Below are positions 32,153 through 38,922 of a DNA stretch of 38,922 nucleotides, one piece after another. The notes below the pieces were generated by a model, which worked only from the letters and a program-made list of their open reading frames with translations, ran no database searches and was not told the origin of the DNA. The stretch covers positions 1-38,922 of the forward strand of contig CAYJDR010000023.1 of NCBI GenBank assembly GCA_964368965.1, in the 5' to 3' direction. How positions within the stretch are numbered: the first letter of the stretch is position 1; every line of letters begins with the position of its first letter. The position numbers were made by a program, and so were the translations under genes. Source of the stretch: CAYJDR01 sp964368965 (GTDB lineage: Bacteria; Chrysiogenota; Deferribacteres; Deferribacterales; Mucispirillaceae).

Positions 32153-35100
32153 CAAAATCTTGCGACAGCCACTTTCATAATCTCGTCAATGAGTAAATCA
32201 ATCACTTCTACGTTTGTTTTGTCGATGGTGATGTTTAGCTCTTCAAACATCTCAAACAACTTATCGTCAAGTTCTCTGTGTATTGCTTTATGTGCCATTT
32301 CGTTATGTTTCCAATCACGTTTTGTATTTTGCAACACTGAGTCTTTGATAATTTGGGCATACGTCGCACATTTTTCTTCGGCTTCTAGGCTTATATTTAC
32401 ATCTGGCAGTTTTTTATTGATAACTGTGATAAACACGCCATAGAACGCTTTTGAGTCGTTATCGTTGATAATAGATGTTGGATAATCTTGTGATGTAAAT
32501 CCTTCTCTAAAGTCTTTTGCCATTTGTTCCATATTTTTGAAATATGTGTCATCATCTCTTGTTTGTGCGTATTCTGCTAGTGTATTTTTAATTTTGGTTG
32601 AAAACTTTTCAAACAATAGTGGGTCGTCATAGCGTATTTGTTGCAGTTTGCTTTCCATCCTTGTTTTGATGACGTCTGCTTTTGCGCCTGCTGAGTCAAA
32701 TTGTTCAAATAGTTCAGACATAGATTTTTCGTCCATGATTGAAACAGGTTGGACAACAGTTTTCACATCTTCAGCGTGGACGAATGTATCAATCAATGCT
32801 TTTAATCCTTCTTCGTATTTTAAGAAATCTGGTTTATCGTCATATCTATTTGCAACGCTTTCGCATAGTTTTTTATAGAACGAGTAGTCTGATTTATATT
32901 CGTTTAGTTGTTCTATACCGATTGCAACGAAGATGCTGTAGTTCGCTAGTGCAAGGTCTAGTAGCTTCCCGAAAATTTTGAATTTTTCATAAAATTCTTT
33001 ACGTTTACCTTCTTCTTTTAGCGACTCTTGATACTGATTAGCGGTAGCTTTTTTTGGTAAATCTATGAACATGTTGTGCAGTTCATTGCGTGCTGTTTCT
33101 AGTTTATTTTTTTGATCGAGTGGCCCGAGGATAGCGTCTTCGATATCTTCTTGGTCGAACTTGTTAAACCCTGATTCTGCATCGTCATACATGTCTATGG
33201 CTGATTTCAGGTTAGTGAACACGCCCCAATAGTCAACGATTAATCCGAACTCTTTTTCGTCGTACACTCTATTTACTCTAGCTATGGCTTGCAACAAGCT
33301 ATGCTCTTTCATGGATTTGTCGATATACAGCACGCCTGCAATAGGTGCATCGAACCCTGTAAGCAATTTATCTTTGACGAGTATTATATTCACATCGCCA
33401 TCTGGGTTAGTAAATCTATCGCATATAGATGTGTCATAGCTGTCAATATTATCGCCGAAATTAGGTTTGACGTAATTATTTTGATATTCGTTTATCATTT
33501 TGATAGCGGTTGATGTTTCATCGTCGTTGTTGCCTTCTGCCTTATCGCCGAAAGTGATGACAACAGCAGGGTTTATATCTGCGTTGTTAAGTTTTTTCAG
33601 CGAGTTAAATATTTCGACAGCGGCGGCACGTGATGAGCATGCGACCATTGCTTTTTGTCCTTTTGGTATGCAGTATTCTGTAAAGTGGTTAGCGATATCT
33701 AAAGCGATCATATCTAGCCTGCTTTTTGCTTCTGCCAGTTTTCTGAACTTGCTAAATTTTGCTTTGAGTTGTTCTTTGTGTTCGCTTGGCAAGTCTTTTG
33801 TCATGCTTTCAAAGTAGTCGTCAATTTTCAAGCTAGGGTCGTTTTGCACGACTATTCGTCCTTCGTAGACGAGTGGCACAATGATTTTATCTTCGATTGC
33901 ACGTTTCATTGTGTAGTTATGTATTTTTGCGCCGAATTTTGCGTATGTGCTTTTCTTTTTATTTGCGATAAGTGGTGTTCCTGTGAACGCAATGATGGTG
34001 GCATTAGGTAGCACTTCTTTCATGTAGTTGTGCATGGAGTTTGATTGGCTTCTGTGTGCCTCATCGACGAACACATAAAATTTATCGCTATCAATATCTA
34101 GGTATTTATTTTTGCATACGGTTTCAAACTTATGTATGAGTGTAGTGATTAGCGTATTGCTTTTATCTTGTAGCAATGCTTTAAGTGCTTTGCCTGTGCT
34201 TGCCCTTGTAGGTTGCATAGCTGTGTTTGCGAAGTTATCACGTATTTGCTTATCGAGGCTAACCCTGTCTGTAACCATGAGGAAGCGTGGGTTTTGTATG
34301 CTTTTTTCTGATTGAATCATTTTGACAAGCATAACCATGGTTAGCGATTTACCGCTACCTTGAGTGTGCCAGATTACGCCACCGTCTTGCTCGCAATCAT
34401 CTTTGTGGTTAATTCTATCCATAGCTTTATGTATGGCAAAGTATTGTTGGTGACGTGTTATTTTCTTGATACCGTTATCGTATAGTATAAAATGTTTAAC
34501 TATGTCTAGCAGTCGTTTTTTATCTAGTAATGATGCGGTCGTTCTATCTTGCTCGAGTATTTCGCCATTAGGTGAGCATTTTATGCAGATTTCGTTTTGC
34601 CAATCTGTGTTTTCTTCTTTCCACTCTATGAAGAACTTTTTAGTAGAGCCACATGTTCCGTATAGTGCTTCGTTCGGGTTCATCGCTAGTATAATTTGTG
34701 CGAACTTGAACAGCTGTGGAATATAGTCAGGCTTCATGTTTCTAATGTTTTGCATAACGCCTTCGCTAACGTCTACGCTAGATTTTTTGCACTCTATCAC
34801 AACAAGCGGGATACCATTCACGAGTAGCACAACATCAGGGCGTGCATAGCTTCCGTTGCTTCTTTCCACGCTAAATTCTTCTGTAACTTGCCATATGTTG
34901 TTATGCGGGTTGTCGAAGTCGATAAACGACAAATCAAACGATTGCTTAACAGGCACATCACTATCAATAACTATAGTTTCTTCAATGCTCACGCCTAGTG
35001 TAAGCATGTGGTAGATTTCCTTGCTAGATTGCATAAGCCCTTGTAGCAAGGGTACATCAAGCCCACGTATAGCCTTCATAATGCTTTCTCCAGCGAAGTG

Positions 35101-35298
35101 ATATTCTTGGTTTTTATATTTGTATGTTTGTGTTTTTAGAAAGCGTATTAATTCATCTTCAAATATCACTTTAGCAAGCGACTTGCGTTTATTTTCCGCA
35201 TCGCTTCTTGAAACATAATCATAGCCCATGTTTACAAGAAACTTTATAAGCCTATCTTGACATTCTGGACGTTCGTTAAATATAGTGTGGTTTAGCAT
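32152..35298 (-). CDS. hsdR: Type I restriction enzyme, R subunit
   Basis: 1048 aa, full length. The N-terminal nuclease motif is present (RPDVVLLVNGIPLVVIECKK: Asp and E-x-K). The SF2 translocase follows: Walker A HTQGSGKSLTM, DEAH box (VFVDEAHRSQ), motif III (IAFTGTPL), and motif VI-like LLQAIARVNR. A helical C-terminal part binds the methylase core. It cuts DNA at a distance after ATP-driven translocation. It lies 17 bp after the small ORF and is coupled to the DUF45 gene. hsdS is in the same operon; no hsdM is in the window. Confidence 0.96.
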   Translation of the reverse strand: MLNHTIFNERPECQDRLIKFLVNMGYDYVSRSDAENKRKSLAKVIFEDELIRFLKTQTYKYKNQEYHFAGESIMKAIRGLDVPLLQGLMQSSKEIYHMLTLGVSIEETIVIDSDVPVKQSFDLSFIDFDNPHNNIWQVTEEFSVERSNGSYARPDVVLLVNGIPLVVIECKKSSVDVSEGVMQNIRNMKPDYIPQLFKFAQIILAMNPNEALYGTCGSTKKFFIEWKEENTDWQNEICIKCSPNGEILEQDRTTASLLDKKRLLDIVKHFILYDNGIKKITRHQQYFAIHKAMDRINHKDDCEQDGGVIWHTQGSGKSLTMVMLVKMIQSEKSIQNPRFLMVTDRVSLDKQIRDNFANTAMQPTRASTGKALKALLQDKSNTLITTLIHKFETVCKNKYLDIDSDKFYVFVDEAHRSQSNSMHNYMKEVLPNATIIAFTGTPLIANKKKSTYAKFGAKIHNYTMKRAIEDKIIVPLVYEGRIVVQNDPSLKIDDYFESMTKDLPSEHKEQLKAKFSKFRKLAEAKSRLDMIALDIANHFTEYCIPKGQKAMVACSSRAAAVEIFNSLKKLNNADINPAVVITFGDKAEGNNDDETSTAIKMINEYQNNYVKPNFGDNIDSYDTSICDRFTNPDGDVNIILVKDKLLTGFDAPIAGVLYIDKSMKEHSLLQAIARVNRVYDEKEFGLIVDYWGVFTNLKSAIDMYDDAESGFNKFDQEDIEDAILGPLDQKNKLETARNELHNMFIDLPKKATANQYQESLKEEGKRKEFYEKFKIFGKLLDLALANYSIFVAIGIEQLNEYKSDYSFYKKLCESVANRYDDKPDFLKYEEGLKALIDTFVHAEDVKTVVQPVSIMDEKSMSELFEQFDSAGAKADVIKTRMESKLQQIRYDDPLLFEKFSTKIKNTLAEYAQTRDDDTYFKNMEQMAKDFREGFTSQDYPTSIINDNDSKAFYGVFITVINKKLPDVNISLEAEEKCATYAQIIKDSVLQNTKRDWKHNEMAHKAIHRELDDKLFEMFEELNITIDKTNVEVIDLLIDEIMKVAVARF

Positions 35299-35315
35299 GT
35301 GTTAGCCTTTTATAA

Positions 35316-35591
35316 TTATTTTAAGTTTTTTGAAATAGTGTTTAAATTGTCAGCAAAGCTAAGCCTATTTTTCCATATTCCTAATCTAATTAATTCATCA
35401 TTAACATAAATTTCAAGTTCGTTGTATGCTCTTTGTTTATCACTTTCAGATATTAGTGAAGTGTCAATTATTGTAATTTTATTTACTACATAAATGCGTA
35501 ATTGTTCTAATTGATTTTCTATCATGCCATTTTGAGTATTAATCAACACATCATTTACAGTATTTATTATATCGTTCCAATCCCATTTCAT
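35316..35591 (-). CDS. Small helical protein between hsdS and hsdR
   Basis: 91 aa (MKWDWNDIINTVNDVLINTQ...), predicted all-helical, acidic-basic mixed, no recognised domain. It starts inside the hsdS stop (4-bp ATGA overlap) and ends 17 bp before hsdR, so it is firmly part of the operon. It could be a modulator or anti-restriction safety factor, but nothing in the sequence shows this. Confidence 0.65.
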   Translation of the reverse strand: MKWDWNDIINTVNDVLINTQNGMIENQLEQLRIYVVNKITIIDTSLISESDKQRAYNELEIYVNDELIRLGIWKNRLSFADNLNTISKNLK

Positions 35592-36748
35592 GTATGCACC
35601 CTTACAATGCCAGTAAGTAACAACTGTTGCATTGCCTTTTGTTTTAGTTTTAGTTGTGCTAGTTGCTTTTTTAAAAGCTCTATTTCTTCATCTGCTTTAG
35701 TCAATATATCCGCTATCGCTTGTTGTTCAGGGAGTGGGGGGAGTGTAAGTTTCATTTTAGAATAATCTTTATAGTATAAATGAGGGATTGTAGAGCCGTT
35801 AATATACTTGGTAAAGTCAATTAAAGACATTTTTTGAAATAGAAACTTAACATCAATATTTTCATTAGCTAAAATATACCCCATTGTTCCTATTACAGAT
35901 GATTTTTCAACACATTTATGCAATCTGCCCACACCAGCACCATCTTTTACTATTGAAATATATTCTTGTTCAATATCAAAATCATCAACATAACCAATAA
36001 TTGTATTTGCATCATATATTGGATAAGTTATTTTGCTATGTGTTAACATGATACTTGTTATTGAACGAGTCGACGCACCATATTTTGTAATGTCCCCCAA
36101 CTTTTTTTCTTCCCACATGTCATTAAATCCATGTAGTCGTTTTTTGCCTGTTAGTAGCATTTGCATTAGGTATTTCTTTTGTTGTTGTTTTTGGTTTATT
36201 AGTTTTTCTTGTAGCTCTATCAACCTATCTTGTGTAGATAATATCTCTGCTATACGTGCTTGCTCTGCAAGAGGTGGTAAATTAACCATAACTGAATATA
36301 TACCTTTTTGATCAATAGTTGTCATAGTTGTAGTTTTAGCATTTTTCATCAACTGAGCTTTTATGCTAGTAGACTGGCAAAGTCTGAATAAAAAACTAGA
36401 ATTAACTATTGATTTCTTAGGTCTCAATCTAACTAAATGGCAATCAAAAACCGTGTCTTCTGGATATTGCTTTACAATATTACAATGTGCAATACCATCT
36501 AACTTTAACGATGAACGTGTAAATAATATATCACCTTCTTTTACTGAATAATTTTCTAACTCTTTTTCTGACACAACTAATCTAGTTAAATTAGAAAAAT
36601 CAATATTCCTCTCATATAAATCGACAACATTTATAAGAGGCACACCTTTACCGACTTTTTTAGGGTCATTAAAAATACCATTAATTAGTGTTCCCTCAGC
36701 AAGCTGTTGCAATGTATATTTTTCCCATGATTCATTATTTTGTTTCAT
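35588..36748 (-). CDS. hsdS: Type I restriction enzyme, specificity subunit
   Basis: 386 aa with two target-recognition domains (about 1-150 and 205-335), each followed by a conserved helical spacer with the same pattern: LPPLAEQARIAEILSTQDRLIE... with MLLTGKKRL, and LPPLPEQQAIADILTKADEEIE... with LLLTGIVRV. It determines the bipartite DNA target of the complex. Start codon at 36748, after a 92-bp gap from the kwaB-like gene that contains a perfect TATAAT, so it may have its own promoter. Full-length, no sign of phase-variable repeats. Confidence 0.94.
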   Translation of the reverse strand: MKQNNESWEKYTLQQLAEGTLINGIFNDPKKVGKGVPLINVVDLYERNIDFSNLTRLVVSEKELENYSVKEGDILFTRSSLKLDGIAHCNIVKQYPEDTVFDCHLVRLRPKKSIVNSSFLFRLCQSTSIKAQLMKNAKTTTMTTIDQKGIYSVMVNLPPLAEQARIAEILSTQDRLIELQEKLINQKQQQKKYLMQMLLTGKKRLHGFNDMWEEKKLGDITKYGASTRSITSIMLTHSKITYPIYDANTIIGYVDDFDIEQEYISIVKDGAGVGRLHKCVEKSSVIGTMGYILANENIDVKFLFQKMSLIDFTKYINGSTIPHLYYKDYSKMKLTLPPLPEQQAIADILTKADEEIELLKKQLAQLKLKQKAMQQLLLTGIVRVHT

Positions 36749-36840
36749 TAAACTATAACCTATTTTATATTTTTGAAAATGTTTTTTAGTTACTATTTTC
36801 TAGGACCATATAGCTTCCATATGCTATTATAATTCTAACA

Positions 36841-37674
36841 CTAAATGCGTTGAATTGAATTTGTCCTATATTGTGTATTATTTATTTCAGATGTAAACAA
36901 ACGTTCTTTTAGTAAATCAAAAAGAAGATTAATCTCTTCTTGATCATCTATTTTAATCTTTCCATCACTCGTAGTACTAAGCGTTTGATGATACTTAGCA
37001 GCATAGTCGGTTAATTGAGTTGTAGTTAATGTTGTTCCTTCATCAACGATCTGAGCGACTTTCCTAAGTATATTTTTATTTCTGATGGCTATATCAGATT
37101 TTACTTGAAGGATTGAAAGCTGTTTGAATTTTTGAATATCCTCATCTGTTGCTGTTCTGTAAAATTCATCAAGTTTTAGTATTGCACTTGCATTTTTAAA
37201 GCTAGTAAAATATAAACGTTTTGTATCTCCATCATAATATGCATCAGTTAGATTGTTTAAAATAATAATTTTCTCGTTAGTTTTGAGAGAACAGACATCA
37301 TCAAAAGTAAAAATAGGTTTATGAAAGCAATATCTTGGAAATAATCGTTGAAATCTTATATTCGTATTATTATTTGCTGTTTTTTCACCAACAAATATAA
37401 GCTTAATATTGCCATATTCATTTTTGTCAATCTCATTTGTTGCTGATGTATTAGCTAATAGATCAACATACTTTTTGATAATAGCTTGTTTGTTACTTAA
37501 ATCTACATATAACAATGCATCTTCATCAGATAGATAATCACTACTAAACTCAGTTGCATTAGTAATATCATAGGTTGGAAAGATATCTAGCAATACTTCT
37601 CTTCTTTCCGTAGCAAATTTAAAAAATTTACCATACTTCCCTTTAGCATAAATCGTTAAATTACTATTACTCAT
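36841..37674 (-). CDS. kwaB: KwaB-like (DUF4868) protein
   Basis: I choose the ATG at 37674, with aaggag 7 bp upstream, over an in-frame start at 37701. The 277-aa product begins MSNSNLTIYAKGKYGKFF. Its C-terminal third (DEFYRTATDEDIQKFKQL...KNILRKVAQIVDEG...KIKIDDQEEINLLFDLLKERLFTSEINNTQY) follows the DUF4868 pattern of KwaB, the cytosolic partner of the Kiwa anti-phage system. It overlaps the membrane-protein gene upstream by 8 bp, matching the kwaA-kwaB order. Slightly shorter than typical KwaB. The assignment is from recalled family pattern plus context. Confidence 0.6.
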   Translation of the reverse strand: MSNSNLTIYAKGKYGKFFKFATERREVLLDIFPTYDITNATEFSSDYLSDEDALLYVDLSNKQAIIKKYVDLLANTSATNEIDKNEYGNIKLIFVGEKTANNNTNIRFQRLFPRYCFHKPIFTFDDVCSLKTNEKIIILNNLTDAYYDGDTKRLYFTSFKNASAILKLDEFYRTATDEDIQKFKQLSILQVKSDIAIRNKNILRKVAQIVDEGTTLTTTQLTDYAAKYHQTLSTTSDGKIKIDDQEEINLLFDLLKERLFTSEINNTQYRTNSIQRI

Positions 37675-38233
37675 ATTTTTCTCCTTCATTAAAATATACA
37701 AAATTATTTAATCGAACAATATTATCAAGTTGCTTAACATTTTTTAAATCCTTGCTTTTTGTTATAAAAAGTAAGGTAGTCCCATGCATATCACTGATAT
37801 CGTAGTAACGATAACCAAATATTAAGAATATTGGGTTAAAAAAATACATTTTTGTGTAATATGTAAAAATAAATAAAATTATTGTAACCATTACGAATAC
37901 TTCAAAGCTATTGATACTAAGTGCTATCACAAAATAAGATATATACACAGGTACAAAACGAGCTTCTGCAGGAGTAATTGATGTTACAGCTATTCTCTCT
38001 GTGCCACTCTTTTTAAATATAACCCAAATTATAATTTTATAAGCAATCATAGCGATTACAACAAGTAAAATAATTGCACTATAAAAGTTATCTATTATAA
38101 TATTCTCAATAAAATTCAATTCAATAATTTGACTACATATAAATGGACCCTTAAAATTTGCAATTATATATAACAACAAATACATAACTAATGACAATAT
38201 AAGCCAAAGAATATCGACTATTTTTAGTATCAT
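37667..38233 (-). CDS. kwaA: KwaA-like four-helix membrane protein
   Basis: Start ATG at 38233, preceded by aaagggg; a GTG two codons earlier is less well placed. The 188-aa protein has four likely membrane helices: about 3-27 (ILKIVDILWLILSLVMYLLLY), 50-74, 95-113 (YISYFVIALSINSFEVFVM) and 115-135. A cytosolic tail follows (YYDISDMHGTTLLFITKSKDLKNVKQLDNIV). Membrane topology and position directly before the DUF4868 gene fit KwaA, the membrane sensor of Kiwa. The sequence itself is too divergent for me to claim more. Confidence 0.55.
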   Translation of the reverse strand: MILKIVDILWLILSLVMYLLLYIIANFKGPFICSQIIELNFIENIIIDNFYSAIILLVVIAMIAYKIIIWVIFKKSGTERIAVTSITPAEARFVPVYISYFVIALSINSFEVFVMVTIILFIFTYYTKMYFFNPIFLIFGYRYYDISDMHGTTLLFITKSKDLKNVKQLDNIVRLNNFVYFNEGEKYE

Positions 38234-38243
38234 AAGCACCCCT

Positions 38244-38873
38244 TTACCTTTTCATTATTTCTCTAACATTTTCATTAAAACACATCTGAGCTAATTCATA
38301 GTTTTTTAAAGATGAATCATTATGACCTAAATCTTTGCGTATCATTTCAAATTGAAAGTTGAGTGTTTTAATAATATGCTTTATATGTTCATCACTATTT
38401 CTATAATTGTTTTCTGACATTACACTTAACATCTCTTTTAATTTCAACATATCTTTAATCATTTGAGGTTTTCCCCATATATAAACTGCTTTTTGAAGCT
38501 CTAAAAATGCATTATTTAAATCATTCTGGCTTAACCCTGTATTATTAGATTTAACATTCACATTATTTTTATTTTTCAAGAAAAAATCTAAAAAAGTATT
38601 GATATACTCTTGATATATCACTTGTTTTTTATTAATATGATTTTGTTCGAGTTCCTTATTCTTTAAATATGCTTGCCCAATTAGCCAACCAATCCCAGTA
38701 AGTGAAAGCAGTTTATATTCCATAGAAATTTTATCAGAAAAAAGTGAAAAAAATAAATATACAATAACACCGGTCGTCATTATAGTCAAAACGATTAAAA
38801 TAAAACTACTAAGCATATTTTTAGTGTTTTTCAATCTGAATAAAACAGAACTTTTTACTTTGTTTTCACTCAT
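38244..38873 (-). CDS. Two-helix membrane protein of unknown function, upstream of kwaA-like gene
   Basis: 209 aa with two N-terminal membrane helices (about 20-45, SSFILIVLTIMTTGVIVYLFFSLF, and 52-70) and a soluble helical domain of about 135 residues (YQEYINTFLDFFLKNKNN...LQKAVYIWGKP...MLKLKEMLSVM). It ends 10 bp before the kwaA-like start and begins 9 bp after the next upstream frame, so it is in the same operon. No family recognised. It may be a third component of the Kiwa-like unit. Confidence 0.7.
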   Translation of the reverse strand: MSENKVKSSVLFRLKNTKNMLSSFILIVLTIMTTGVIVYLFFSLFSDKISMEYKLLSLTGIGWLIGQAYLKNKELEQNHINKKQVIYQEYINTFLDFFLKNKNNVNVKSNNTGLSQNDLNNAFLELQKAVYIWGKPQMIKDMLKLKEMLSVMSENNYRNSDEHIKHIIKTLNFQFEMIRKDLGHNDSSLKNYELAQMCFNENVREIMKR

Positions 38874-38882
38874 CGTGTCACC

Positions 38883-38921
38883 TCATAACACTTTTGCTAT
38901 CGTATTGTTGACGTCAACAAA
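38883..38921 (-). CDS. C-terminal end of an upstream gene (cut by window edge)
   Basis: An open minus-strand frame runs in from the window edge, encoding FVDVNNTIAKVL then TGA at 38883-38885, just before the ribosome site (gaggtg) of the next gene. With hsdS and hsdR downstream it could be the end of hsdM, but 12 residues cannot prove it. Confidence 0.35.
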   Translation of the reverse strand, partial: FVDVNNTIAKVL

Positions 38922-38922
38922 A

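Larger units (their letters stand above)
21038..38922. mobile_element. Putative genomic island (satellite/prophage-like) abutting tRNA-Leu
   Basis: From the base after the tRNA the window changes from dense housekeeping genes to about 3 kb of sparse, repeat- and hairpin-rich DNA. Then follow a phage-type repressor switch, a primase and SF3 helicase, and a dense defence block. This order (tRNA, control, replication, cargo) fits phage satellites or integrative plasmid-like elements. No integrase, capsid, portal or terminase gene is visible, and the right boundary is outside the window. Island identity is inference from gene content. Confidence 0.55.

Noticed and set aside
1..38922. CRISPR array
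   Set aside because: No regularly spaced identical repeats of suitable length. The AAGTGTAA and 26-nt repeats are too short or too few.

Overview
The window is AT-rich DNA from a Gram-negative bacterium. It carries lipoprotein and Sec-type signal peptides, two outer-membrane barrel candidates, an RND efflux pump, Shine-Dalgarno starts and sigma70-like promoters. The phylum cannot be fixed from the sequence alone. A low-GC anaerobe rich in iron-sulfur proteins (for example Deferribacterota) would fit, but that is inference. Two 100-N scaffold gaps are present (2796-2895 and 4609-4708). The second is bounded by the same 55 bp on both sides and is almost certainly an assembly artefact.

Positions 1-21037 look like chromosomal backbone. 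From the left: the end of a sensor histidine kinase; a radical SAM / ferredoxin / aspartate-racemase-family run; an outer-membrane protein and a Sel1-repeat protein; a three-gene unit (HigA-N-like domain, FMN reductase, class II fructose-bisphosphate aldolase); a three-gene signalling unit (TPR/barrel protein, CHASE2 adenylate cyclase, MBL-GAF-HD-GYP protein); a DUF4139-type periplasmic protein; an AcrAB-type RND pair; a cNMP-binding (Crp-like) protein; ribosomal protein S20; and tRNA-Leu(CAA).

Positions 21038 to the end look like a genomic island abutting tRNA-Leu. Its first 3 kb is almost free of coding sequence. It has a 17-bp perfect inverted repeat touching the tRNA, further hairpins, an iteron-like array of AAGTGTAA, a 27-aa ORF and a small membrane protein. 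A strong promoter (22592-22619) then leads into a long, strongly structured, comparatively GC-rich non-coding region that ends at a rho-independent terminator (23955-23989). A basic 216-aa protein of unknown family follows directly and ends at tandem terminators. This RNA-plus-protein pair is the best candidate for an undescribed system.

Next comes a phage- or satellite-like control and replication module: a repressor with three HTH domains plus an S24 domain, divergent from an excisionase-like HTH protein, a primase-like zinc protein and an SF3 helicase, with operator dyads between the divergent genes. No integrase or structural gene is visible. The island then carries a defence block: an ADP-ribosyltransferase-like protein, a dGTPase, and on the minus strand a type I restriction operon (hsdS, a small ORF, hsdR, a DUF45 peptidase) into which a Kiwa-like kwaA/kwaB pair and an extra membrane protein are inserted. 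hsdM is not in the window and may lie beyond the right edge.
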